Both the position numbers and the translations under genes were made by a program. A stretch of DNA of 64,000 nt from Nereocystis luetkeana. Lineage: Eukaryota; Sar; Phaeophyceae; Laminariales; Laminariaceae. Below are positions 1 to 10,140 of the stretch, in pieces (the first letter of the stretch is position 1; each line of letters begins with the position of its first letter). The stretch spans positions 8,764,592-8,828,591 of the forward strand of contig JARUPZ010000025.1 in assembly GCA_031213475.1 (NCBI GenBank), in the 5' to 3' direction. The notes beneath the pieces are model-generated. The model had not been told where the DNA came from, made no database searches, and was given only the letters and a program-made list of their open reading frames with translations.

Positions 1-92
1 TTTTAGAACCGCAGTCCCGATTTGGGGACAAATTACTTGAAATTTGAGTGGATTGCCCCCAAAATGAGACTGCAGTTCTAAAAAGGGGTTAA
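1..92. repeat. Family B hairpin MITE, cut by window edge
   Basis: The two halves are inverted copies of each other around a short loop: the left arm has GAACCGCAGTCCCG and the right arm has its complement (with one mismatch, GAGACTGCAGTTC). The right end runs into GGGGTTAAC, so the TTAA flank is kept on that side; the left flank lies outside the window. Confidence 0.8.
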
Positions 93-94
93 CA

Positions 95-345
95 AACGGC
101 GACGACGGCACAACATGGATCGTTCGTCGTGAGTTTGAATCTCACGTCCACCATGAAATCGCTTTTAAAAGAAAAGTGAGTTTCCTCATGTCAAGAATCT
201 GAAAAACGCTTCTGGGTCCCCAGAAATGAGGACCGCGTGTTGGTGTCACGGGTCGACCCGTATATCCGGTCCGTTCCAGGGGGGGAGAGTGTTATAAGGC
301 TTAGATTGGATAGGCGATCGGTTAACCTTTTACGTTTAGCCCAAG
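95..345 (+). repeat. Family G tRNA-like composite repeat, diverged
   Basis: A B-box-like stretch (GAGTTTGAATCTC) is followed by a body containing GGGGAGAGTGTTATAAGG and a GCGATCGGTTAACC tract. The same order occurs at 58690-58985. It is a diverged copy with no intact tRNA fold. Confidence 0.5.
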
Positions 346-442
346 TTGCTCAACGGACTAAGACCTTCACATACTGCTTTCAATGAGGCTGAAAGGCCGG
401 GAATCAATACTGCTCGAGTCTCGTTGTAAAACGATACCCGGT

Positions 443-788
443 CGCCCCGGTGGTTCAAGTGGTTAACATCGAATTATACTTGTGTTTGAGTCCTGGGTTC
501 GAGCCCCAGGTGGGTCGGACTTGACTTTATTTGCAAAAATAAAAAAGGATTCAATTGTTGAGAGCGCCTTGCAGCGTGGGTAGGCACAATTCGATGCGAG
601 TCGACGAGGGAAGAAAAGGCCGAAATCTTCTCGCGATAAAAATGAAGGCACGTACCGTAGCGGGAAGGGGGTAGAAGAGCCTGCTATGTGACCCCGGATC
701 TGAGTTACGAGTTGGAAGGAGAGAGAGAAGAAGATGTGCGAAGATAATAATGAATAAATGGGATGAGCAAAAAAAAAAAGAAAAAAAG
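443..788 (+). mobile_element. SINE-1, tRNA-headed SINE, full copy
   Basis: The head has an A-box-like GGTTCAAGTGGTTAAC and a B-box-like GGGTTCGAGCCCC, the internal RNA polymerase III promoter layout. A unique body follows (TTCTCGCGATAAAAATGAAG, then CCTGCTATGTGACCCCGGAT), and the element ends in an A-rich tail at 770-788. An inverted copy at 19180-19510 matches over the head and body. Being non-autonomous, it would need a LINE for movement; which LINE is unknown. Confidence 0.85.
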
Positions 789-915
789 TGCTAGTTACGT
801 ACCAGGTACGTATTTGGTTCCGATTACCATATTCTTCAGTACGTACGTGAAGTAGTGCTAGGCGGTTGCCCAGATGAATACATACCAGTACGAGTGTGTG
901 TGTGTGTTCTTCGCA

Positions 916-1012
916 TTAACCCTTTTAGAACCGCAGTCCCGTTTTGAGGACAAACCAGTCAAATTTCAAGTAGTTTGTCCCCAAAACGGGACTGCGGTTC
1001 TAAAGGGGTTAA
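916..1012. mobile_element. Family B MITE, complete with TTAA on both sides
   Basis: This copy begins TTAACCCTTTTAGAACCGCA and ends with the near-complement, GGTTCTAAAGGGGTTAA. The arms pair over about 36 bases around a short AT-rich loop. TTAA flanks plus CCCTTT ends are what is known for piggyBac-superfamily elements, so I infer a piggyBac-derived MITE; no transposase is present in the window. Confidence 0.85.
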
Positions 1013-1017
1013 ACCGT

Positions 1018-1065
1018 TCTTCCTACCCGTCGACATCCAGCACAACCAGTGTCCGTGCCGATTTT
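1018..1065 (+). repeat. Family K short conserved repeat, copy 1
   Basis: It carries CCCGTCGACATCCAGCACAA followed by CAGTGTCCGTGCCGA. Related stretches lie at 6327-6375 (+) and 19515-19556 (-). This copy starts a few bases after a family B element. Function unknown. Confidence 0.6.
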
Positions 1066-1194
1066 TCAACCCTATTATAGAAGAGATACAACGAGGGATG
1101 TATTTACGAGCATGTATTTTTTTTCTACTTACTTTCAGAACGCGGTCGCAAGGCAACACACAACACACCCCGCTCGGACCAACTACCAGGCCGA

Positions 1195-1370
1195 CTTTCT
1201 AGAAGGCGGGGAGAGAAAAAATGCCGAGCGAAGCGATTGCGGAAAATCTCGACGATACGCAGTCTTCCCAAAAGACGCAATTTTCGGTGGGGGTGCGCCT
1301 CCCTTAAGGCCTGCCTCTTCTCGACGAAGTCGTCTCTGAAACTCGTCTCAGGGCGTGTGATATGCGGCAA
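1195..1370 (+). mobile_element. Family I MITE, degenerate copy
   Basis: The interior (AATGCCGAGCGA near the left, CCTTAAGGCCTGC and AAACTCGTCTCAGGG near the right) matches the copies at 51540-51744 and 54462-54672. The terminal repeats are eroded. Confidence 0.5.
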
Positions 1371-1419
1371 CTGGTAGCCAATATGTCTACAGCAGTAAAT
1401 ACGTCGTACTAATAGAAAG

Positions 1420-1515
1420 TTTTTTAGAACCGCACAGTTAGTTGCGTTGTGGGGTAAAACCAGTCAAATTCTTAGTAGTTTGTCCCGAAAACGGGACTGC
1501 GGTCCTGTAAGGGTT
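1420..1515. mobile_element. Family B MITE, diverged left arm
   Basis: The right arm (AAAACGGGACTGCGGTCC) is well kept; the left arm has several changes (CCGCACAGTTAGTTGCG), so the hairpin is weaker than in other copies. Confidence 0.7.
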
Positions 1516-1790
1516 GGCATTACAATTAATTACTCAAATACTACCGACGTAGATGTCGAGGGTTCGATTCCGTCTGGAGCTTTTACTCCAAGCACCATTA
1601 TTAGACGAGAGTCGGCGAGGGAAGAAATTACTGAACCTTTCTCGCGACAAAAATGCAAGACGCGTACAGACCGTAGTTGGGGGGGGGGGGGGGGGGGGGG
1701 GCACTCACGGAGGGGGAAAAGAGCCTACTATGTGTGAGACCCGGATTTCACTCTATTCGGCCCCGGATCGAGTACGGCTATAGTAGTAGG
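1509..1790 (+). mobile_element. SINE-1-type body on a different tRNA-like head
   Basis: The body shares GGCGAGGGAAGAAAT, CTCGCGACAAAAATG and AGCCTACTATGTGTGAGAC with SINE-1. The head differs and carries a B-box-like GGGTTCGATTCCG. A run of about 22 G interrupts the body at 1679-1700. This suggests a SINE subfamily that swapped heads. Confidence 0.55.
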
Positions 1791-2310
1791 TGTTGTCCCT
1801 TCTCCCCTCCGATCCCCGGAGCATGCCTACCTGGTGCCTGGTACCTGGTTGGTGGTACTTATCGCGTATATAAAGGGTTCAATCAGCATTCCAACTTTTC
1901 GACGGACGCAATTTTTGTTGTGGTTGATATATGGTCACCGGTCACCGCGTAACACGTACCAATACTCCCCAGGCCCAACAATTAAAAATTATCCCACCCT
2001 GAACTTTGCAGGGCATTCGTCGGGAACAATATCCCGCGGTCCGTGGAAATCGCGGCGAATCAATGATAACAGAGTTACGAATGATGAGGAATAAATAATG
2101 GCAACAGCACCACGAGAAAGACCGGATCACGGTGAACCGAATGACGTTTTTTTGGGTTTTTTTTACGAAGTAGGAACAGTGGTGTGGCCACAGCATTTTC
2201 GCCACGGGATTTCGAAATACCGGTCTTTTTTATAATGATCTATAATCGCCATTGTTTATTTCTTATTCGTAACTATAATATGGTTGATTTACTGTGACTC
2301 TACGGACGGG

Positions 2311-2403
2311 GCCCTTTTAGGACTGCAGTCCCGTTTGGGGACAAAATACTTGGAATCTGACTGAGTTGTCCCCAAAACGAGCCCGCGGTTCTAAAAGGGT
2401 TAA
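2311..2403. mobile_element. Family B MITE
   Basis: Inverted arms CCCTTTTAGGACTGCAGTCC and its near-complement, ending AAAAGGGTTAACC. TTAA is kept on the right only. Confidence 0.8.
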
Positions 2404-2404
2404 C

Positions 2405-2697
2405 CCCGAGGAAATACCTGGAAATTCCCAGGCAGGCGTACGTAGATAGGGGGCGGGGGCGGGGGGCGTACTCATTCGTTGCTTCCCTTACAAGTACCTG
2501 GTAGTCATTTATTTGGCTAAAGTGCGTCATCCCTTCTTTCTCGAGTTTTCGGCACAGCTGTGAGTCGGGTGACTGTAAGTCGGAGGATAATACTTGGCTA
2601 GTTTTGGTTAGTTATGGCAAATAATTGCGTGGATGATTCACGGATTGTCTGTGCCTGCTTGACGCCTTTGTGGCTCGATGGCCCGTGTGTTATTACT
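2405..2697. other. No gene seen
   Basis: It holds a G-rich patch at 2448-2468 and one TACCTGGTA at about 2495. No coding frame or other repeat was recognised. Confidence 0.5.
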
Positions 2698-2813
2698 ATT
2701 ACGGGGGGACCATAGTTAATAGGACCAAACATTGTTATTAATAGTAAAAATGGATAAATATATAGGTTTTCATGTGTATCATACGTCCTATTAAATATGG
2801 CCCCCCGTAATAC
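2698..2813. mobile_element. Family A MITE
   Basis: It begins ATTACGGGGGGACCATAG and ends with the complement (ATGGCCCCCCGTAATA). The middle carries AACATTGTTATTAATAG and AAATATATAGGTTTTCATG, as in other copies. Flanking TA suggests TA target-site duplication, as known for Tc1/mariner-like MITEs. Confidence 0.9.
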
Positions 2814-2864
2814 GTTATTACTAGTAAAAGTTACTCACATGAATAACTACTCATGAAAACCAGA

Positions 2865-3047
2865 TGTTCACGGGTTGGGTCAAAACTCGCGGGTCGGCTC
2901 GGATAGAATCTCAACTATAACCCTACCCGGCCCGGCCCACCTCGACCCGAGATTTCGAACATCCCCAGACCCGACCCGACCCCCTACCCAACCCGTGAGT
3001 TTCTCAAGACCTCCTGACCCGACGGGTCGTGGCCCGTGAGCAGCCCC
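2865..3047. mobile_element. Family H, GGGTC-rich element with hAT-like ends
   Basis: The left end GTTCACGGGTTGGGTC is mirrored by GGCCCGTGAGCAGCCC at the right. The interior is built of GACCC/GGGTC units. Matching elements lie at 51291-51413 and 61955-62168. Ends near CAGGGnTnTTCACGGG suggest a hAT-type non-autonomous element; this is inference. Confidence 0.6.
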
Positions 3048-3480
3048 GACATTTTTCACTGGTGTACCTGGTAGCTGACAGTACCAACTACCGGCAAGCC
3101 AGCCATCAAGAGTTGGCTTGCTTCGCCATCCAACTAAAAAGTGGTCGTAAAATTCAGCCCACTCACAGCCACAGCGCTGCAGCAGTCAGTAGTTTTTGGA
3201 GTACGTATGTGACCTCAGCCAGCCGCCAACACCCGTTGAAACCCGGCCATTACAAAATGGCGATCGGACAAATTCGTTTGAAAAACCCCAACGGCCGTGC
3301 CAAGGAGGCCGCCTCTCATGAACACATCATTTATTTCCCCCACACCTTACTCGTATAGGAAGATAGGAAGGGATGTTTCATCCCCAACCCTTCCCCCTGA
3401 CCAATTCTATATCTTCTGTCGCCTAACCGCGCAAGGCGCAGTATCGCAGCAGTGTACCACGTATAAATTTACCTGCTGGG

Positions 3481-3610
3481 CCCTGAGGTACCCTGAGGTA
3501 TCCTGAGGTACCCTGAGGTACCCTGAGGTACCCCGAGGTACCCTGAGGTACCCTGGGATACCCTGAGGTACCCCGAGGTACCCTGAGGTACCCTGGGATA
3601 CCCTGAGGTA
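3481..3610. repeat. Minisatellite, 10-bp unit CCCTGAGGTA, 13 units
   Basis: The unit length is exactly 10 with no indels; variants are TCCTGAGGTA, CCCCGAGGTA and CCCTGGGATA. Each junction forms TACC-CTGA-GGTA, i.e. the half-sites of the dispersed TACCWGGTA word with a wider spacer. A TACCTGGTA lies just downstream, at about 3630. The long minus-strand reading frame here is a product of the repeat. Confidence 0.95.
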
Positions 3611-4064
3611 CTACAGACAGTAGGTACCTGGTATCCGGTATCCGGTGTCCGGTATCCAGGTACCGCATGTCACGTAAGACAACACGCCGCCTTCGACGAA
3701 CTTCGAAGCTGATTTTCTCGACAACTGTGAAGGTGCAGACACCCAACAAGGAGTCTATGGAAGTATCTCGTCGAGGGTCAACGCCGCCATTTAGGTCATG
3801 TGCCCCCCCCCCCCCCCGGGTTGGGAAAGACTCGGGCATGGGAAAATCGGAGGGGTGCCATCTTGCGTATTTATTTTGCGGACAATATGGGTATGGTCTC
3901 CTGCGTATTGGCAACAAAACATGGATATAAACAGTTTGTACCTCATGTGCACACAAATAGTTCTCAGTGTACTGTAGGTAGTCGATATAGGTTCGTACGG
4001 CGTTCGTACGGTGGTACGTTAACATCAACATGCCGTGTTCAAAGACAACATCAAGCACCACGTT

Positions 4065-6690
4065 TTACTGGTTTTACCAGACATGTCACAACAGAACCAT
4101 CACACATCACGTAATAAAAGAATAGCGCAATACCAACCGACGTGTAAAAAGTTTATCACAAGTCTAAAAAATCACGACTCTGTGGTGTCTGCCGGCAGGG
4201 CACTCATACGATAGTACCGTGGTACAAAAATAATGCAGCAGTAATATTAATAATGATGGATAGTAAGCCTATACAGCAGTTGGTCGGCGGAGTCATAGCA
4301 AGCGTCATCAACCAGCAGCGTCATGCAACACAGCTCGAACGACAATAAATCAACACACACACAGAGGTTTGTGCTGAGCGCTGGTATATGCACTCTCGTA
4401 CCGTAGTCGCGATCACCAGGTTACACGAGGCACGGCAAGCACCTGATTCTCGAGAACCGATGGGGATTTTGCTGTGCGGCTGCGGCTGCTGCTGCTTCGC
4501 CGCTATACTACCGCTGCTCTAATACACTACCAATGCTGTTACTATTTCACTGCTGCTACGTACTGCCGTTCAACAGCTATATGAATTGCCACAAGTATGA
4601 TAGTAGTATCATACCTTGATACTTTCCGTTCCCCTCGCTGCCTCGGCAAGGAATGCTGCGAGGCATGCCCTATCAGGCTAATAGCGAGTGGGGTAGGTCT
4701 TTCTGGCGGGTGTAAGGCCGGACTCACCCTCAAGGAGTGATACCTTCTTGCTGCTGCCTGTGGCCGCGAGGCTCAGGCGGCAGTAGAGTTGGGTCGTACG
4801 TGGTGCGTCAGGCACGGAGACCTACGATTCGCGCGTCTTTTTAGGCAGCTGCGGCAGAGCAGCAATGCTCAATCGGGGTGTCCATGCGCGGAGGCAGGCG
4901 CCACCACAGGCCACACTACGGCACAGTCTATTGCGCCGGTAGGAGGCTGGATTCGACGACGAGGGAGGAGGGAGACTGAGCGTCGACGTGCGGGGAAGAG
5001 ACGGATTGACCTCCCCCTGCGCGAGAATTTTTATTTCCCAGATCAGAACCGCAAGTGCGAGGAGCATTTTGTTTTTCAGGATGACGGAGAAAGGGAAACG
5101 ACTGGAAGGGAATGGCAACGAGTGCACGCGCAAAGGAGCGGGTGGATTGGGCCAAGGCGATGATGCGGCCATGAAGAGCGGCAGGAAGACGGTGCATGGA
5201 GACCCATGATTTGCGCGCACACTATCATCACGAGAGAAGCAGTCATAGTTTGTTTTTTCCTGGTTTTGTTTTTCACGAGGCAGAATAGTATCTACCGGTA
5301 CTCGTCACTGGTTTTTGTAGTTTAACGAGTTGTATACCCTTCATGGGGAATAACCTACGCAATTATCAGGGACGTGGTATCATAACTGCTGTGCTGCACC
5401 TTTTTGTGTCAGACAGTCCAGGAAGAGATGGCGATCGTTGATATTCGTGTGGCAGTAAGGTTCGATTGCTCCTTTTTTCACTGCATATCCGCGAGTCTTC
5501 ACTCTGTGACAGCACTCCAGATAGCAGGCAGGTGTGTTCCTCTTTCGTTTTCACGACTACCGTGCGTTTCGTACGGTGCAGGCAGCACTTCAGACAGCAT
5601 CCGCTGTAGTCAGCAGCCACGAGTTGGTTAGTGGTGGGAACGGGGGTACTCTTCTATATTATAGTTGAGAGGATATACCCGCGGCCATGTTAGTTCAGTT
5701 TTGCACATTGGTTTTATCTTGTGTTCGCTTTTTCCGTCTCGTGTATTTTGAGGCAGCCGAATTTTCGATTTTTTTGTTTTTCGGATCTTCCTAGGGCTCC
5801 AGCACCTTTGTGTGACCACGGACTCCTTCGTCAGAGAGTTAATGTGAGAACAACAACAACAACAACTTGTACATAGATTAACGACTCCCTGAGGTACCGG
5901 TCCGAACCTAACGGTTTTTGTCTCGTGCATGATGTGATGCCTAAGATACCCCAATGTCCTCGGCTGTCATTATATCACTGTCGTGGACGGAAATATAAGG
6001 TATTTTCATTAACTATTGATAGTACAATGGGTACCAAAAGGTACTTATATTACCGTCCAAAGTGGTAGTGTAGTGGTGCCTGGTGTATATGATACGTGGT
6101 ACTCGTACTCCTGCTGTGGATACCCTGACATGAATGTGGTGTTTGTTTCACAGAAAAAGTGTCCAGAAAAAAAAAAGGCGACGGTTTCTTATCTCGTGCC
6201 GGCATACGTACGGTACAGCGGTATGGATCCGAAGTGAAACACACGCAAGATTGGGTATATAGATGAGACACACGCACAGCGCAGCAAGGCAATCTTGCAT
6301 GCATGGTGTGTTTTGTCACTTCCGCTCTTTCTGCCTGTCGACATCCAGCACACCCAATGCCCGCACCGACTCTTCTTTACATACGAGCTGAGACTGCTGT
6401 GGTCACAAAACCATGACAAGGAGTTTTCCAGACGTACAGCTGCATGTTGTAAAAGGCAGTACGAGGAGAGTAGACAACAATTTTGCAACAATATACAACG
6501 CAATATGCCATGTCATCGTACTGGGTACGACAGGCACAACATGCACGACATCATCAGTGCATGAAAATGATACTATGTGCACATTCTTCCCGGAAGGTCA
6601 TTGCTTTTGAGGTCGCTATACTATAGTCAAGTCCCGAAGGGTTGGTATATGGCTGCGGTGCACGAACGAGTACGAGTCGTAGACACTGGT
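4065..6690. other. Long stretch without a supported gene
   Basis: At 4789-5220 two reading frames overlap on opposite strands (124 and 132 codons), but neither has domain-like composition or splice context. At 4470-4520 there is a short GCTGCTG-rich patch. The family K repeat at 6327-6375 is listed separately. Nothing else was recognised. Confidence 0.5.
6327..6375 (+). repeat. Family K short conserved repeat, copy 2
   Basis: It reads CTGTCGACATCCAGCACACC, then CCAATGCCCGCACCGA. Both the DNA and the frame starting L-P-V-D-I-Q-H resemble the copy at 1018. Confidence 0.6.
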
Positions 6691-6699
6691 GAGCGAGTT

Positions 6700-6788
6700 T
6701 TAACCCTTTAAGAACCGCGGTCCCGTTGTGGGGACAAACTACATAGAATTAGTATGCTTTGTCCCCAAAACGGGACTGCGGTCCTAAT
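6700..6788. mobile_element. Family B MITE, right end worn
   Basis: TTTTAACCCTTTAAGAACCG opens the element; the right arm stops at GGACTGCGGTCCTAATG without the final AAGGGTTAA. Confidence 0.8.
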
Positions 6789-6808
6789 GTTTTCATACCC
6801 ATCATACT

Positions 6809-6880
6809 ACTGTCCGAAAATGTAAGAAACATTAATTGATTCAAATAATATTTAAACACATATTATATTTACGGACAGAG
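6809..6880. repeat. Family J mini hairpin
   Basis: CTGTCCGAAAATGTAAGAAA at the left is mirrored by ATTATATTTACGGACAG at the right, with an AT-rich loop. A second copy is at 55928-55998. The size and terminal inverted repeats suggest a tiny MITE. Confidence 0.65.
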
Positions 6881-6971
6881 TGGATGCGTACTCTACGCGA
6901 TACGCTCGCACGAGTACATTCTTCAGTCTTGGTGCTCACGAGCATCGTCCCGAATTGAACCGAATTGCTGA

Positions 6972-7127
6972 TCAGGCAGAGACCTTCCTCCGGCTGCTGA
7001 TCAACGCTCCAGCTGTGGCCGTTGAGCATTTCATGGGACCATTTATAAACTTACAGCTATCGCAGACAAGTAGTGCCAGTTCGATCGATATCTCGGCAAC
7101 GCTCTGTGTGATCGGTGTTGGATCCAT
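6972..7127 (-). CDS. Possible second exon of the 8217-7315 gene
   Basis: On the minus strand, GCTTGCTGCTGTAG at 7128 and above is a plausible 3' splice site. The sequence after it is open in the phase that exon 1 leaves (phase 0), starting M-D-P-T-P and running 51 codons to a TGA at 6974-6972. The first half (V-A-E-I-S-I-E-L-A-L-L-V) reads like an amphipathic helix. An alternative is that this exon ends earlier at 7055, where GTAAGTTT is a strong 5' splice site, and the gene goes on beyond. The spacing gives an intron of about 190 bp holding a TACCAGGTA word on the plus strand. No family was recognised. A plus-strand open frame (6880-7284) covers the same bases and cannot be excluded. Confidence 0.35.
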   Translation of the reverse strand: MDPTPITQSVAEISIELALLVCDSCKFINGPMKCSTATAGALISSRRKVSA

Positions 7128-7314
7128 CTACAGCAGCAAGCTGCGCAGCTACTCACTGCACCGCACTCGTATTATACACATCTGTGTATGCTTCACGTTT
7201 GGTATGAATATGAAATCAAATCATGCAACGTCTGTATTTTACCAGGTATCTCATTCCGGTAATTGCCAGCCAGGAAATATTTGACTAGGAATTAGTGTAA
7301 AATAAAACACTTAC

Positions 7315-8217
7315 CACAAGATCACCGCCATCTCCTGCAGCAGCGAATCCAGATTCTCCCCTATTGTTGTAGGCCCGCAATCCCGAAGCAACAGAAGAGT
7401 CCAGAGAGGAAGAGACCTGACTGTCAGGCTTACCCACAGATCCACACCCACACCCGTCACCACCACACGTACTACAAGCAGCAGCATCCGCTGCTACTAG
7501 CGTGGGCTCAGTGCCCATCAAGCCACACGGATCATCCGAGGAAACATGTCGAAAAAAACATTCTCCGTGTTTGCATCCTCCTCCCAGCCTCCGACCACGG
7601 TCCAGACGGGAAAACTCTCGCTCGTCCTCGAGAGCGTCCGCCTCGTCCTCGTAATCGTAATCCTCGTCTGTCTCGGCAGAGCAGGAGCTTCCCCCGTCGG
7701 AGGAGAGGATCGCCAGGTGTTCCGAGTCCTGTCGACGCAGCACTCGGGATCTCGGGATCCTTAGGGCAGCCGCGGCCGCCGCCAGCGATTGAGGCAAAGC
7801 GGCTTCCGAAGTCTGGCCACGTACCAGATGATGAGGATTTGGCTGTTGGGCCACCATTCCAAACCTAGGTTTGTCGGATGACCCGCGGGGAAAGTTGCTG
7901 CCGCTCCACAGACCTCCGTAGCTGAGGGGACGGGGTGCTCTCCCGTCTCTGCTGCGGGCGTTGATGCCTGTGAAAATGCCGGAGGATGTACGCTCGGGGC
8001 CGGGCACTGCTGCTGCTGCTGCGGCTGTCTCTGCTGCTGCTGCTGCTGGTTTTTCTGCGGAAATTCGATGTCGATTTCTTACAGCTTCATCTACCCGCTT
8101 CCGTTGAGCGGGGATCGTGGTGTCTTTGCCAAGGCGAGCCTTGGAACCTCCTTGGCGTCGGGACCTCGCGCCGGCGTCGCCAAGTCCTCCTACCCCTCCC
8201 GCGCTACCGTCAGCCAT
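7315..8217 (-). CDS. First coding exon of an unknown Ala/Ser-rich, acidic protein
   Basis: The exon begins at an ATG in good context (GCAGCATGGCTG) and stays open for 301 codons. It ends at a strong donor, GTG|GTAAGT, at 7314 in phase 0. Reading into the intron would add nine codons before a stop. I recognise no family. Visible features in order: a basic, Gly-rich N-terminus; alanine tracts at about residues 56-70 made by GCA/GCC repeats; a Pro/Gly/Ser-rich middle with QPNPHHLVRG; another alanine run at about 145-151; an acidic stretch near 180-200 (DEDYDYEDEADALEDERE); a Cys/Gly-rich patch near 255-265 (CSTCGGDGCGCG). No signal peptide or membrane segment is evident, so a largely disordered nuclear or cytoplasmic protein is likely. 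Support for it being real is the sustained frame, coding-like third positions and the donor in frame. The CAG-type runs at 8000-8055 are coding microsatellites and may vary in length. Confidence 0.65.
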
Positions 8218-8419
8218 GCTGCGACGGTTCTCGGTGATGAGGTCCAGGGGGTACTACAGCAGCAGCAGGGCAGTGTGAGTGATGGTCCCAACAACAAAAA
8301 CTTTCAAACTTTTTTTTCGTGGCCGCTCGGTTTTACTCCCCTGCCACAAAAACAGACCTCGTACGTACCAGGACACCCAATGGGGTTCGAAGACAACACT
8401 CCCGAACACAACAATGTTT

Positions 8420-9126
8420 TTAGTTGTTGATAGGCCTGCCCTCAATGATTGCCCCTCCCCATGGCCCACGCTATAGCTGCGATCTCGCCCGGCTCCCTAT
8501 CGACAGGGTGTTGACGTTCGTGCGTTTCGAGTACCGCCACTACTACTGCTGCTGCTCGTTGTTGCTGCTGCTGCTGCTGCTGCTGTTGTGGGGCCTCACA
8601 ATGAAGAAACGTACTGACTGGTAGGTAGCCAGGGGACGCTTTTTTCTGCTGCAAATTTTGAATTTTTGGACGAGTGAGCAATCGAGTGTACACGCGTATA
8701 CACACACAGCAACCAGGAGCAGCATCTATTTTTTTGTAACCTTTTTTCGCCGCTGTCGTGCTTCATGTTTTCCATAGAACCTGGAACCACATACAACGTA
8801 CGTACACATTAGATCCTCCGCTATGTACTTGGTGTTAGTAGAGATGAGTTATCAACCATCGTTATTGTTGTTGGATACCAGGTACAACAGCAGTACCGGG
8901 TACCGGGTTTGTCATATGATATCACAGGATCATTTCTGTTGGTGGGTATCTTGTGTACCCTGTGTGTACTGCAGAGCTGCTGCAGCAGAAGTGTACACAC
9001 TGATAATATAACTGCTGTTGCTGTACCTGGTACATTTTTTTTTAGAGGCAAATCAAAAGAAGCATCTCAAACAAGAGGCTGGGGCAGCAGTAGCACAGCA
9101 GTGTATTAATAGTAGTAATAGCACAT

Positions 9127-9165
<39 letters not shown>

Positions 9166-9300
9166 CAGCAGCAGCAGCCGAAGCAGCAGCAGCAGCAGCC
9201 ACAGCAGTGGCAGCACAGCAGTAGCAGTAGAAGCAGCAGCAACAGCAGTAGCAGTATAAATGAAGTAAATAGCAGCAATAATAATAGCGCTGTTTGACTT
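8420..9300. repeat. CTG/CAG microsatellites without a gene
   Basis: (CTG)n at about 8548-8586 and a longer (CAG)n with GAA and CAC interruptions at 9125-9250. Reading frames here are homopolymer products. TACCWGGTA words lie at about 8876, 9025 and 9306. Confidence 0.8.
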
Positions 9301-9494
9301 TTATACTACCTGGTATACACGTACTATTTGTTGTACTCCGAGTACAAACGACGACCATGGCCTAAAAGGCACAGCACAAGTTTTTCGGATTTTTTTTAAT
9401 AAGCCTACACATTGAACAGCTGGAACCACACTGAGGTCACAGACGACACATCGATTTCGTGTTTACGTACGTACTGCTTGGTGTGCTACCCTTT

Positions 9495-9808
9495 ACGCGG
9501 GTACTCGCGAGTATTATACCCGGCTTGCCAGTACCCGTTACACAGGTATAAAAAAAAACGTCATACTTGCCGAGTATTTGGGTCCCGGGTACCCTTTCCT
9601 TTGGTTTGCCCTGGAATCCCCGGAGATGGAAACTGACCATAGCCTAAATCACGTCCCCTTGGTATTAATACTACTCGTAGTATTGCGTACATTGTACGGG
9701 AAACTACTATTAATATTAATACATACCTGGTATATTAATAATAGTTCCAAATAATGATGATAATAATACCGGTATCTCATCACATACATACATACATACA
9801 TACATACA

Positions 9809-9840
<32 letters not shown>

Positions 9841-10140
9841 GATGTCTTCCTAGAGATAGATGTGACCCTTTTGCCAATACTCCGATACTCGCGAGAACCA
9901 CTCTCTCGGCTTGCTAATATCACGGGTACGAGTAGCACACTCCATATATATATATACTCGCCGAATATGTGAGCCTCGAGTATACCCGGGTATACGCGCT
10001 GTTTGGCGGGTACGCGGGATGTCAAACGTCGCGGGTACTCCGCCGGTACCCGTGGAAAATAGGAAATAGCAGTATATAGCCATAAATACTCGTGAGTACC
10101 CGAGTATTGTTTTCAAAGTTGGCTGTATACCCAGACGGGT
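9495..10140. repeat. Two diverged copies of a TACTCGCGAG repeat flanking a microsatellite
   Basis: Copy 1 (about 9495-9620) has GGTACTCGCGAGTATTATAC, CGGCTTGCCAG and CTTGCCGAGTATTTGGGTC. Copy 2 (about 9885-10030, with further fragments to 10140) has ACTCGCGAGAACCACTC, CGGCTTGCTAATATC and ACTCGCCGAATATGTGAG. The block is rich in the palindromes TCGCGA, GGTACC and CCCGGG. Confidence 0.55.
9781..9838. repeat. (ACAT)n microsatellite
   Basis: About 14 uninterrupted units of CATA. The same four-base type occurs as (GTAT)n at 60422-60541. Confidence 0.95.

Noticed and set aside
3423..4061. 212-codon minus frame
   Set aside because: Mostly the 10-bp minisatellite (period not a multiple of three, so a 10-residue repeat appears).
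4789..5220. Overlapping 124- and 132-codon frames on opposite strands
   Set aside because: Neither has plausible composition; locally high GC alone keeps stops away.
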